DNA from: DATMBF01 sp035559595
Lineage (GTDB): Bacteria; Bacteroidota; Ignavibacteria; UBA10030
Direction: 5' to 3'
DNA length: 64,000 nt
Assembly: GCA_035559595.1 (NCBI GenBank)
Contig: DATMBF010000020.1
Location: forward strand, 124,001-188,000
The translations under genes and the position numbers were made by a program. The notes beneath the pieces are model-generated. The model worked only from the letters and a program-made list of their open reading frames with translations, was not told where the DNA came from and made no database searches. Of the stretch, positions 46,396-53,840 are shown one piece after another (positions within the stretch are counted from its first letter, which is position 1; every line of letters begins with the position of its first letter).

Positions 46396-46998
46396 TCAGG
46401 TAGCTGATGGAGGTTTCTGTTCAGAAGGAGCTTGGGCTGGCGGATTCGCCGGTGCTGCCGGCTTTGCTGCTGCGGCCGCTGCTTTCTTTGCCGCTGCTTC
46501 TTCCTCCGCCTTCTTCAGCTTCTCTTTGGCTTCTGCTATCTCGGCCGGTGTCATCCTGCTATAATGATAGATAAGATTGTGTCGTTCGAACTCGGAAAAC
46601 TCATACACGTCGGTCATGACAATGCATTCTGTAGGGCATGGATACACACACAGACCACAGTAACAGCACTTCGCTATGTCGATGTCGAACACCGGCACAT
46701 GAAGTCTCTTTTTCTGTCCTGTCGAGGTCACGCCAAGATCTTGATCCGGCGTGGACTTGATCGTCTCAATTGTGATGCAATCGACAGGACAGGCAAGTGC
46801 GCATTGATCACAGCCGATACAATCATCGATGTTAACGTAAAGTCGATTCCGTGCACGCTCGGGCAGCTTAAGCTTAACGTCGGGATACTGCACCGTGACT
46901 GCCGGAGTGAATAAGTGCTTGAAGGTTACGCGCATCCCGACAGCAACCGTGTAGAGCGCCATCCAGATATCGCGGAAGTATGTTCGGACTGAGCTCAT
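46396..46998 (-). CDS. nuoI: NADH-quinone oxidoreductase subunit I with Ala/Pro-rich tail
   Basis: NuoI carries clusters N6a and N6b of complex I. The 200-residue protein has two 4Fe-4S motifs: CIGCDQCALACPVDC and CCYCGLCVYPCPTEC. The last 45 residues are unusual, a Glu/Lys helix followed by a low-complexity stretch of Ala and Pro ending QAPSEQKPPSAT. Such a tail is not needed for cluster binding and may serve to contact a soluble partner in a complex that lacks NuoEFG; that is a guess. Confidence 0.97.
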   Translation of the reverse strand: MSSVRTYFRDIWMALYTVAVGMRVTFKHLFTPAVTVQYPDVKLKLPERARNRLYVNIDDCIGCDQCALACPVDCITIETIKSTPDQDLGVTSTGQKKRLHVPVFDIDIAKCCYCGLCVYPCPTECIVMTDVYEFSEFERHNLIYHYSRMTPAEIAEAKEKLKKAEEEAAAKKAAAAAAKPAAPANPPAQAPSEQKPPSAT

Positions 46999-47019
46999 GG
47001 ATCAGGGGACTTTCGAGAG

Positions 47020-48066
47020 TTACAGGACCAGAATCAACCCTACGGCAAAAATGCACGCGAACAAAAACGGGGTCAGAACTTTCCACGACATATACATCAG
47101 TTGATCAACGCGAAGGCGAGGAAGCGTCCAACGAATCCAAATCTGCAGGAAAATAAAGAACATTCCCTTTGTCACAAACCAGATGAATCCCCAGATCGGA
47201 CCTGACAGAAAATCCCCGAAAGGACTATTCCACCCACCCAGAAAAAGCGTTGCTGCCACGGCCGAAACAAGAAACATGTTTGCGTACTCGGCAAGATAGA
47301 AGATCGCGAACTTCATTCCGCTGTATTCCGTATTATACCCTTGCACGAGTTCGGACTCCGCTTCCGGCAGATCGAACGGCGTGCGATTAACCTCGGCAAT
47401 TCCCGCAATGAAGAGAATCACAAATGCTGTGAGAGTGAAGGGAATAAGCAAGAGCTTTTTGAGCAGCGGAAGCGGTCCTCCAAACACAACCCAATTCTGA
47501 ATTCCACCCTCTTGGAATCGAGAGACCTCCTGCAAATTGAGCGACTGCGTGATCATCACAGCAACAAGCAAGGCAAGCGCCGTCGGAATCTCGTAGCTCA
47601 CGATCTGCGCGACCGAACGGATCGCTCCGAAGAGCGACCACTTGTTGTTCGATGCCCAGCCGGCCATCAGAATGCCGATGACAACAAGCGAAGAGATGGC
47701 AACGATGTAGAAGACTCCAAGATCGATGTTGCTGCCGATGTACGCGCTACTGAATGGGATGGCAGCAAAAGCAGCGTAGGTGCCCATGAAGACAAAGAAT
47801 GGAGAAAGCGTGTACAGGAGCTTATCCGCCATGCCGGGCACGGTATCTTCTTTCTGAAGAAGCTTGAGGATATCAGCAATCGGTTGGGCGATGCCGTGCG
47901 GACCCGTGTACATGTATGCTACGCGATCCTGCATGTGGGCAGAGACTTTCATCTCAAGCCAAACCGTCACAAGGGCGTAGGGAAGGATAAAGAGTAGCGG
48001 AAGTGCCGCTGCTATGACATACACGAGTGTCGTATCACCAAGTATGGATCGAAGGAGTTCTTCCAT
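47020..48066 (-). CDS. nuoH: NADH-quinone oxidoreductase subunit H
   Basis: NuoH links the membrane arm to the peripheral arm and forms part of the quinone chamber. The 348-residue protein has about eight helices. It has MQDRVAYMYTGPHGIAQPIA, the AEVNRTPFDLPEAESELVQG quinone-site loop and EYANMFLVSAVAATLFLGGW. The order nuoD-nuoH-nuoI, with no nuoG between D and H, is the sign of the 11-subunit form. Confidence 0.97.
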   Translation of the reverse strand: MEELLRSILGDTTLVYVIAAALPLLFILPYALVTVWLEMKVSAHMQDRVAYMYTGPHGIAQPIADILKLLQKEDTVPGMADKLLYTLSPFFVFMGTYAAFAAIPFSSAYIGSNIDLGVFYIVAISSLVVIGILMAGWASNNKWSLFGAIRSVAQIVSYEIPTALALLVAVMITQSLNLQEVSRFQEGGIQNWVVFGGPLPLLKKLLLIPFTLTAFVILFIAGIAEVNRTPFDLPEAESELVQGYNTEYSGMKFAIFYLAEYANMFLVSAVAATLFLGGWNSPFGDFLSGPIWGFIWFVTKGMFFIFLQIWIRWTLPRLRVDQLMYMSWKVLTPFLFACIFAVGLILVL

Positions 48067-48072
48067 GTCTGT

Positions 48073-49260
48073 TTACCGATCGACTTCGCCAAGAACAATA
48101 TCAACGCTGCCGACAATTGCAACGAGGTCGGCCAGCATGCAGCCGCGAGAAATTTCTGGCAAGACACTGAGGTTCACGAAAGCCGGCGACCGCGCCTTAA
48201 TTCTGTAGGGCGACGCCGTTCCGTCACTTACAACGTAGAAGCCAAGCTCGCCTCGTGGGGATTCGGTACGGACATACACTTCTCCACGATCGGGGCGAAT
48301 CCGCTTCGGAATGGCCGACTGGACATTCCCTTCCGGAATACCTGCCAGCGCCTGCTCGATAATCTTTACACTCTGCTCCATCTCCCGCACACGAACCATA
48401 TACCGATCCCAGCAATCACCAACGGTCCCCATCTCCCCTTTTCCAATCTGGACTTCCCACTCGAACTTATCGTATACTCCGTACGGATCATCCCGTCGCA
48501 AATCCCAATTCACCCCTGAGCCCCGCAACATCGGTCCACTGCAGGCATAATTGATTGCCACATCTTTCGGTAAAACACCGACATTCGCGGTACGCTTAAT
48601 AAAGATTTCATTGAACGAAAGAACATCATTCAATTCTTTGATCTTCGGTCTGAAGTACGTACAGAAATCCTTCGCCTTTTCGACGAATCCGGGCGGCAAA
48701 TCGTGCGATACGCCGCCAACCCAGATGTAATTGTAGAGCAGACGTGCGCCGCACGTCATCTCGAACAGATCGAGAATGCGTTCACGGTCCCGAAAACACC
48801 ACAAGAATGGCGTGAACGCTCCCATGTCGATCCCATACGTACCGATTGCAATCAAGTGACTGGCGATCCTCTGTAGTTCGGCCATGATGACGCGGATGTA
48901 CTCGACCCGGGGCGGAACCACAATGTTCAGCAGCCGTTCCACAGCAAGGGCATAGGCCCAATCGTTGTTCATCGAAGCGAGATAGTCCATCCGATCGGCG
49001 TACGGAATCACCTGCTGGTAATTCGTCATGTGCTCTGCGTGCTTCTCGAAACAGCGATGGAGGTAACCGATGTGCGGGATGACATCAACAACGATTTCGC
49101 CGTCGAGCACAACCTCGAGCCTCAGCACACCATGGGTCGACGGATGCTGCGGACCCATGTTAATGATCATCTCATCGGTGCGAAGCGTTTTACCGGTAGA
49201 GGTTTTGAATTCGCCCGGCTTTGTGACGTAGTCTGTGGGAAGAACTTTCGGCTCGTTCAT
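48073..49260 (-). CDS. nuoD: NADH-quinone oxidoreductase subunit D
   Basis: NuoD (49-kDa subunit) builds the quinone pocket. The 395-residue protein has the DEMIINMGPQHPSTHGVLRL loop with its His pair, LHRCFEKHAEHMTNYQQVIP, MNNDWAYALAVERLL and the conserved C-terminal segment ASPYRIKARSPAFVNLSVL, ending in DIVLGEVDR. It is separate from nuoC, not fused. It lies 7 bp after nuoC and 6 bp before nuoH. Confidence 0.97.
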   Translation of the reverse strand: MNEPKVLPTDYVTKPGEFKTSTGKTLRTDEMIINMGPQHPSTHGVLRLEVVLDGEIVVDVIPHIGYLHRCFEKHAEHMTNYQQVIPYADRMDYLASMNNDWAYALAVERLLNIVVPPRVEYIRVIMAELQRIASHLIAIGTYGIDMGAFTPFLWCFRDRERILDLFEMTCGARLLYNYIWVGGVSHDLPPGFVEKAKDFCTYFRPKIKELNDVLSFNEIFIKRTANVGVLPKDVAINYACSGPMLRGSGVNWDLRRDDPYGVYDKFEWEVQIGKGEMGTVGDCWDRYMVRVREMEQSVKIIEQALAGIPEGNVQSAIPKRIRPDRGEVYVRTESPRGELGFYVVSDGTASPYRIKARSPAFVNLSVLPEISRGCMLADLVAIVGSVDIVLGEVDR

Positions 49261-49267
49261 GCAGGCG

Positions 49268-49747
49268 TCAGTAGGGAACTTTCATGCCGTTGTAGAATTC
49301 CGGGACTTTGAAGTCTTTTCGGAGAGGGTAGCCTGGATAGTCGTCGGGACAGAGAATCCGTCGAAGATCGGGGTGACCATCGAAAATGATTCCGAACATA
49401 TCGAACGCTTCCCGCTCATGCCAATTTGCGGTTCCCCACACCGAGCTCACCGATTGAACACGCGGGTTCTCCTTCGATGTGTTCGCTCGCAACACAATCT
49501 TGTGCTTGTGCACCATCGAAAACAGGTGATAGACAACGCCAAGGTTTCCGTCGTTATAGTCGATCCCACTCAGACACATCATGTAGTCGAACTGAAACGG
49601 TTGCTCATCTCGAAGGAAGAGCGCGATATCCTTGGCTCTCTCAGGGGCGATTCGAATCCACGGCTGTAGCGCATCGAGCTTAGCCTCGAGAATGGCGTCG
49701 CCAAACTTCGCCTTGAGATTATCGTAAATTTCCTGTGGGGTCATCAA
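49268..49747 (-). CDS. nuoC: NADH-quinone oxidoreductase subunit C
   Basis: NuoC (30-kDa subunit) packs against NuoD in the peripheral arm. The 159-residue protein has LFLRDEQPFQFDYMMCLSGI and the family signature WHEREAFDMFGIIFDGHPDL, followed by RILCPDDYPGYPLRKDFKVP. The length is typical. It lies 10 bp after nuoB. Confidence 0.96.
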   Translation of the reverse strand: MMTPQEIYDNLKAKFGDAILEAKLDALQPWIRIAPERAKDIALFLRDEQPFQFDYMMCLSGIDYNDGNLGVVYHLFSMVHKHKIVLRANTSKENPRVQSVSSVWGTANWHEREAFDMFGIIFDGHPDLRRILCPDDYPGYPLRKDFKVPEFYNGMKVPY

Positions 49748-49757
49748 GTAGTCCGAT

Positions 49758-50249
49758 TCATGCCGTCTTTTTTGCCAAACTCTCTTTGCGAACCTTCTCT
49801 TGCAGCTTCATAATTCCCTCGAGCAACGCCTCCGGCCTTGGTGGGCAGCCGGGGACATAGACATCGACAGGAATGACGCGATCGACACCTTTGAGAACAT
49901 GATAGCCGTGCTCCCAATACGGACCGCCGCAGTTCGAGCAGCTTCCCATGGAAATGACGTATCGGGGCTCTGCCATCTGGTCATAGAGGCGTTTAATACG
50001 GGAAGCCATCTTCAGTGTGACCGTTCCCGAGACGATCATCACATCCGTCTGTCGCGGGGTCGCTCGTGGAATGACACCGAAACGCATGATGTCGAAATTC
50101 GATGCCGAAGCGGCCATCATTTCGATTGCACAGCAAGCGAGTCCGAATTGCATCTGCCAGAGAGAGGAGAGGCGCGCCCAATTAAGCAAATTATCGAGCG
50201 AAGTAATGAGGATATTGCTGCTATCAAACTTTTGGTCTAACAAGCCCAT
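49758..50249 (-). CDS. nuoB: NADH-quinone oxidoreductase subunit B
   Basis: NuoB holds cluster N2, the last electron carrier before quinone. The 163-residue protein has the tandem-Cys motif FGLACCAIEMM, then MGSCSNCGGPYW and VYVPGCPPRPEALLEG, which supply the four cluster ligands. The sequence is close to Chlorobi and cyanobacterial NdhK-type proteins in length. It lies 14 bp after nuoA. Confidence 0.97.
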   Translation of the reverse strand: MGLLDQKFDSSNILITSLDNLLNWARLSSLWQMQFGLACCAIEMMAASASNFDIMRFGVIPRATPRQTDVMIVSGTVTLKMASRIKRLYDQMAEPRYVISMGSCSNCGGPYWEHGYHVLKGVDRVIPVDVYVPGCPPRPEALLEGIMKLQEKVRKESLAKKTA

Positions 50250-50263
50250 AGATTGGTCCTTTT

Positions 50264-50707
50264 TCAGGCCAAGGGAACTTCCGCAACGGGCGCTTTCGCC
50301 ATACGCTCCGTGCGCCCCCCTCGTTCTATTGTTGGTATCTGCGGACGCGGCTTATCCCAATCGAGATCCCCCTTCGCCCATACATAGGCAAAGCCCACCA
50401 GGAGGATGATCAAAAAGATAGCCATCTCGATGAAAGCAAAAAGGCCCATCTGTCGATAGACGAGGGCCCACGGGAAGAGGAAAACGATTTCCACCTCGAA
50501 GATTAGAAAAATCAAAGCAACGACATAAAAGCGGACGTTGAATCGAATCCACGCGCTGCCGATCGGTTCTTCGCCACACTCATACGGGGCAAGTTTAGCC
50601 GGATAGGGGCGATTCGGACGGAGAAGCCACGACATGATGAGTCCACCAGCGACAAAAATCGCACCGATGATCAGGAAGAGCAGAATCTTTCCAAACTCGG
50701 TAAGCAT
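50264..50707 (-). CDS. nuoA: NADH-quinone oxidoreductase subunit A
   Basis: NuoA (147 residues, three helices) is the first gene of the operon and sits at the junction of the two arms. It has the loop YECGEEPIGSAWIRFNVRFY, with the conserved Cys and Glu, and LIFLIFEVEIVFLFPWALVY. A polar C-terminal tail (KPRQIPTIERGG-like) follows the last helix. A consensus promoter lies 54-82 bp upstream. Confidence 0.97.
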   Translation of the reverse strand: MLTEFGKILLFLIIGAIFVAGGLIMSWLLRPNRPYPAKLAPYECGEEPIGSAWIRFNVRFYVVALIFLIFEVEIVFLFPWALVYRQMGLFAFIEMAIFLIILLVGFAYVWAKGDLDWDKPRPQIPTIERGGRTERMAKAPVAEVPLA

Positions 50708-50760
50708 GCGTGTGTGAGAGCGTCGTGTTTGGGGAAAAAGATCGTGCGAAAAGCGAGCGC

Positions 50761-50789
50761 AATATAACCAGAACTTGTCCGATTGTCAA
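50761..50789 (-). promoter_or_regulatory. Consensus sigma-70 promoter of the nuo operon
   Basis: On the minus strand TTGACA (50789-50784), a 17-bp spacer, then TATATT (50766-50761). It would give a leader of about 45 nt before nuoA. It is the best promoter in the window. Confidence 0.85.
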
Positions 50790-50865
50790 GAAATTCTATG
50801 AATGAAAAACGGTGGATCGATCTGTGAGGAATGAGTTCTTTTGAGAAAGAGCTTTCGAGAGAGTT

Positions 50866-51144
50866 TTATACACGCTTTTGAATGTCTGCAAGAGTTGTTG
50901 CCTCTTCGAATCGCACTCCTTCAAATTCAGCGAAATACCTTTTCCCGCATTCAATCGTTTGGCTCACCCTAATCATCGGTTTTTCATTGTCGAGTCTTGA
51001 TTTGGTCTCAGCGACAAAGTAAAGTCGCTTTTCCTGTTTGCGCATCAGCGGCCAATCGGGTCCGTATTCTCTCAGTGGTGTTCGGATGATGAATCAAGCC
51101 TGTCGCTGGTATTCCTTATTCGATTCGAATTGGAGTTTCATCAT
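50866..51144 (-). pseudogene. res: Type III restriction endonuclease (Res) gene with nearly the whole interior deleted
   Basis: The frame starts MMKLQFESNKEYQRQA at 51144, the usual N-terminus of type III Res subunits, and meets TGA at 51096-51094. In the same frame the next codons read FIIRTPLREYGPDWPLMRK, then LYFVAETKSRLDN and IECGKRYFAEFEGVRFEEAT, ending at TAA (50868-50866). That is the C-terminal PD-(D/E)xK nuclease end of Res, with PDW and ETK. So about 16 N-terminal and 75 C-terminal codons remain of a gene normally of 850-1000 codons. No mod gene is adjacent. The remains cannot cut DNA. Confidence 0.8.
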
Positions 51145-51380
51145 TACCGCCATTCCTCGGGAGGCTTGAGAATATGCCCGCGTATCTCCGGCGGAAACAC
51201 ACTCTTTGGCAAAATTGTTGCGAACCTATGATCAGGGTCGCATGCGCCTGTTCTTGTAGCCTATAGGATTTCCGCATCGGCGGGAATGCCACAAGCATCC
51301 GCTTCTTTGGGAACAGTTTCCTCACCGCCGCGACAGACGCGGCAAGTTGCCGTCTGCAGAAATCGACGTGCGCGGCACCA
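51145..51380. other. Unrecognised intergenic segment upstream of the res remnant
   Basis: No gene can be assigned. One minus-strand frame is open as 51116-51325 (MLVAFPPMRKSYRLQEQAHA inside), another reads FATILPKSVFPPEIRGHILK before a stop just ahead of the res start. Neither resembles a family I know. A strong inverted repeat (CAGACG...GGCAA against TTGCCGTCTG, about 51333-51360) suggests an RNA hairpin or a repeat unit. It may be an interspersed repeat. Confidence 0.3.
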
Positions 51381-51419
51381 AGAAAAAAATCCCGACTGGC
51401 AAAGTGCCAATCGGGATTT
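51381..51419 (-). terminator. Terminator of the ferredoxin gene
   Basis: Minus strand AAATCCCGAtTGGCA (51419-51405), a 3-nt loop, TGCCAgTCGGGATTT (51401-51387), then a T-rich tail TTTTC. It is a long stem with a single mismatch, 25 bp past the stop. Confidence 0.85.
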
Positions 51420-51443
51420 CATAACACACTGCCCTTTCGAGCC

Positions 51444-51800
51444 TTACTTCTGGTATCCCCACTTCTTGTAATTCGCTTCGATCTGTTCGGGAGTCGGATG
51501 AGAGAGGATCGGCTCCGGCGTTGTGGTAAAGTCTTCTTTCGGATGATCCTGGAAGACCTTTGCGTTCAACTCGATATCCTCTTTGAAGATCTCTGGTGTG
51601 GCCGCATCTTCAAAGATAGCGCCCCACGGGCACTCGGGCTCGCACGCTGCACAATTGATGCATTCTTCAGGATGGATGAACAACTGTTTCCGATAGTTCG
51701 GGTCTTCCACGGTTAATCCGTAAATGCAGTCAACCGGACACACTTTCACGCAGGCGGTGTCCTGACAGTCTGCACAGAGTCTCGTTATAACCCATGGCAT
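51444..51800 (-). CDS. 7Fe-type ferredoxin (Azotobacter FdI-like)
   Basis: This 118-residue electron carrier has Cys at 9, 12, 17, 21 and 25 (CADCQDTACVKVCPVDC) and at 47, 50, 53 and 57 (CINCAACEPECP). This spacing matches the 3Fe-4S plus 4Fe-4S ferredoxins of the FdxA/FdI group. A C-terminal helical tail of about 50 residues (IELNAKVFQDHPKEDF) also fits. It lies 32 bp after the CBS gene and ends at a strong terminator. It is close to the nuo operon but on its own transcript. Being a donor or acceptor for the complex is only a possibility. Confidence 0.92.
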   Translation of the reverse strand: MPWVITRLCADCQDTACVKVCPVDCIYGLTVEDPNYRKQLFIHPEECINCAACEPECPWGAIFEDAATPEIFKEDIELNAKVFQDHPKEDFTTTPEPILSHPTPEQIEANYKKWGYQK

Positions 51801-51832
51801 AGGGGGGTTCTCCTACAATGCAAGGTGAATGA

Positions 51833-52360
51833 TTAAGCGCCTTCGCGCTGTTCTGTTTTTCGAATGGGCTCCGGAGGTAAGTTCAGGACATCCTCGGGAA
51901 AGTTGTCCAGAATGAACGCGACGATGTCCTTCACGGAAACTACTGCAATCGGCTTATTGTTCTCATCCACAATCGGCACGTGGCGGTACCCGCCGACATG
52001 CATCGCGTTGAGTACAAAAGCGATACTGTCTTCAGGTTGGAACGCCTCCGGGTGAGGTGTCATCACATCCTTTACCATTACCTTCCCTGCGTCAATCTTC
52101 CCCACCACTTTCTTCAGCACATCCCGTTCCGTGAAGATGCCGACCAACTTCTCCTGCTCTGAGACCACCACACAACCCAGTCCCTTCTCGTTCATCATCG
52201 CTATGGCTTCCGCCACCGTTTGGGAGGGACTCACCTGCAGCGGTTTTCGCACACGGAGATGCTTGATCGGCCTCTTGAAGGTTGACGAATCGAACACCTT
52301 CGTCGAGCGCACATCCTCTTCATACATCTGGCTCAATTCGTCATCGACTTCGTCGTACAT
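51833..52360 (-). CDS. CBS-domain-pair protein
   Basis: This protein of about 175 residues has two tandem CBS domains: LQVSPSQTVAEAIAMMNEKG, LVGIFTERDVLKKVVGK, and MVKDVMTPHPEAFQPEDSI, RHVPIVDENNKPIAVVSVKD. An acidic N-terminal arm precedes them. CBS pairs sense adenine nucleotides. I choose ATG 52360 because GGAG lies 6 bp before it and the promoter at 52402-52430 predicts a 35-nt leader; the in-frame ATG at 52387 would leave only about 8 nt. It is cotranscribed with the ferredoxin, suggesting a link to energy status, which is inference. Confidence 0.88.
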   Translation of the reverse strand: MYDEVDDELSQMYEEDVRSTKVFDSSTFKRPIKHLRVRKPLQVSPSQTVAEAIAMMNEKGLGCVVVSEQEKLVGIFTERDVLKKVVGKIDAGKVMVKDVMTPHPEAFQPEDSIAFVLNAMHVGGYRHVPIVDENNKPIAVVSVKDIVAFILDNFPEDVLNLPPEPIRKTEQREGA

Positions 52361-52401
52361 GGCGCGCTCCGAGTCGTCCTCATTCACAAAAAGACCCCCG
52401 T

Positions 52402-52430
52402 ATTATAGAGAACGACAACTGAAATTTCAA
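52402..52430 (-). promoter_or_regulatory. Sigma-70 promoter of the CBS-ferredoxin unit
   Basis: Minus strand TTGAAA (52430-52425), 17 bp, TATAAT (52407-52402), the perfect -10 hexamer. Confidence 0.75.
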
Positions 52431-52494
52431 GTGTTTTCAAAACATTTTTTCCCATTTTCGGGCCATGTACCTCTGTGATTTTCACCATGAGGTC

Positions 52495-52523
52495 TTGCAA
52501 TTGAGTGTGTCTAGCGATAGATT
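52495..52523 (+). promoter_or_regulatory. Sigma-70-type promoter of the unknown gene at 52556
   Basis: TTGCAA (52495-52500), 17 bp, TAGATT (52518-52523), about 26 nt before the predicted start region of the gene. Confidence 0.5.
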
Positions 52524-52555
52524 ACTGAGGAAGTTCAACGCACAGAGGAACACCA

Positions 52556-53278
52556 ATGGAACGGCTTTCTCTCACGACGTTCTTGACTGCGGGACAAGAC
52601 CACGAAGCGAGCCAGTACATTGTGCTCAAGGGCCTGCGCGAATTCCAATCCGAGTTCTCTCACAATCGCCTCTACCCTGCCCTCGCTGAGTTGATTGAGC
52701 TCCATTCTACTCTCGAGCTTGTGCTCGCAGAGCGTGAAGAGTACCGCGCGAAGCTTCCACGACAGATCAAATCGATTGACCTGAAGAACAAAAGGATAAT
52801 TTTTGAACAACCAGCTCAAGAGGGGGCAGATTTCGAGCAGGTGATGGAGCTGATTCAATGGGCTCTTCCGCGAATCAGGCAAATCATTGACGAAGGAACG
52901 CGGATTTACGATTTCGTGGATGAGAATATTCGCGTGGAGGAGGTAGGGATATTGCCGATCTACAAAGAGGAAGGATACTACTTTGTCCCCGAGCATCGGG
53001 CTTCACAACTGCACCTCCTTCGATACGAGATTTCTCTCTTTACCTCCGAGGACGGGAAGTACCGCAGCCTTCGAACCCGCGTGCTCGATTCCCTCCGGCA
53101 GGAGCACATTCACCGTTCACCTGAGGCAATAAAGCTCGATTTGATCCGCCAGTATCAGGATATGCCAAATCCCGCGACATTCGTCTGCGAGACCGATCTC
53201 GAGTTTCCCTTCTCGGAAACCATCCTCCCCATCGCCAAGCGGAAGCTCATGGCTCGATTGTCCCACGAATCAGCCTGA
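52556..53278 (+). CDS. Protein of unknown function, 240 residues
   Basis: I do not recognise this family. The protein is soluble, with no signal peptide or membrane helix, and is rich in Glu, Arg and Leu. Its N-terminal half is helical (YIVLKGLREFQSEFSHNRLY, then LIELHSTLELVLAEREEYR). A central stretch VGILPIYKEEGYYFVPEHRA looks like beta strands, and LRYEISLFTSEDGKYRSLRT follows. It has its own promoter and good codon use, so it is a real gene. Its stop overlaps the convergent cobalamin adenosyltransferase stop by 9 bp. Confidence 0.8.
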   Translation: MERLSLTTFLTAGQDHEASQYIVLKGLREFQSEFSHNRLYPALAELIELHSTLELVLAEREEYRAKLPRQIKSIDLKNKRIIFEQPAQEGADFEQVMELIQWALPRIRQIIDEGTRIYDFVDENIRVEEVGILPIYKEEGYYFVPEHRASQLHLLRYEISLFTSEDGKYRSLRTRVLDSLRQEHIHRSPEAIKLDLIRQYQDMPNPATFVCETDLEFPFSETILPIAKRKLMARLSHESA

Positions 53279-53833
53279 CGGTTTACCGGTCGGCGGCGTC
53301 CACGCATCTTCGGTAACCTCTGCCGCTCGATTCACCGTTCTTGCCAGCACGAAGAGAAGATCGGAAAGCCGATTCAGATAAATCCTCGCTGAATCATTCA
53401 CTTCTTCCTTTTTAGAGAGTCGAACGACCGCCCGCTCCGCTCGCCGACACACTGCGCGCGCGATATGGAGCTGGGCCCCTGCAGGGATCCCACCCGGAAG
53501 AATAAACGTCGAAAGCTTCGGGAGCCGCTCATCGAGCCTGTCGATCGTTTGTTCCAGAAAGGCAATGTGCGAACTGGAAACTCGGACAACCCCCTTTTTC
53601 GTTAGTGCCGCAGGAGAGGCAAGGTCGGCTCCCAAGATAAAGAGATCGGATTGAATTCGTGAGAGGGCTGAATTCACGTCGGCATCCAGCCGGTTCGATC
53701 GGACGAGTCCGATCCATGAATTCAGCTCGTCGACGTGGCCGTAGGCCTCAATACGAAGGTCATCTTTAGGCACGCGCTTGCCGCCGAAAAGAGAGGTTTC
53801 GCCTCCATCTCCGGTTTTCGTGTAGATTTTCAT
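53270..53833 (-). CDS. Cob(I)alamin adenosyltransferase, PduO type
   Basis: This enzyme makes adenosylcobalamin from ATP and cob(I)alamin. The protein of about 187 residues starts MKIYTKTGDGGETSLFGG, the ATP-binding signature, with RIEAYGHVDELNSWIG, CRRAERAVVRL and YLNRLSDLLFVLAR. All are PduO-type marks. I start it at ATG 53833; upstream in-frame codons to 53887 lie in the next gene. It implies a B12-dependent enzyme elsewhere in the genome. It follows the cNMP-DUF1003 gene by about 7 bp, so they share a transcript. Confidence 0.95.
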   Translation of the reverse strand: MKIYTKTGDGGETSLFGGKRVPKDDLRIEAYGHVDELNSWIGLVRSNRLDADVNSALSRIQSDLFILGADLASPAALTKKGVVRVSSSHIAFLEQTIDRLDERLPKLSTFILPGGIPAGAQLHIARAVCRRAERAVVRLSKKEEVNDSARIYLNRLSDLLFVLARTVNRAAEVTEDAWTPPTGKPSG

Positions 53834-53840
53834 CGGGGGA

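Noticed and set aside
51116..51325. 69-codon minus frame (MLVAFPPMRKSYRL)
   Set aside because: No family, no ribosome site and a competing frame in the same DNA looks equally good; kept only as an unrecognised segment.
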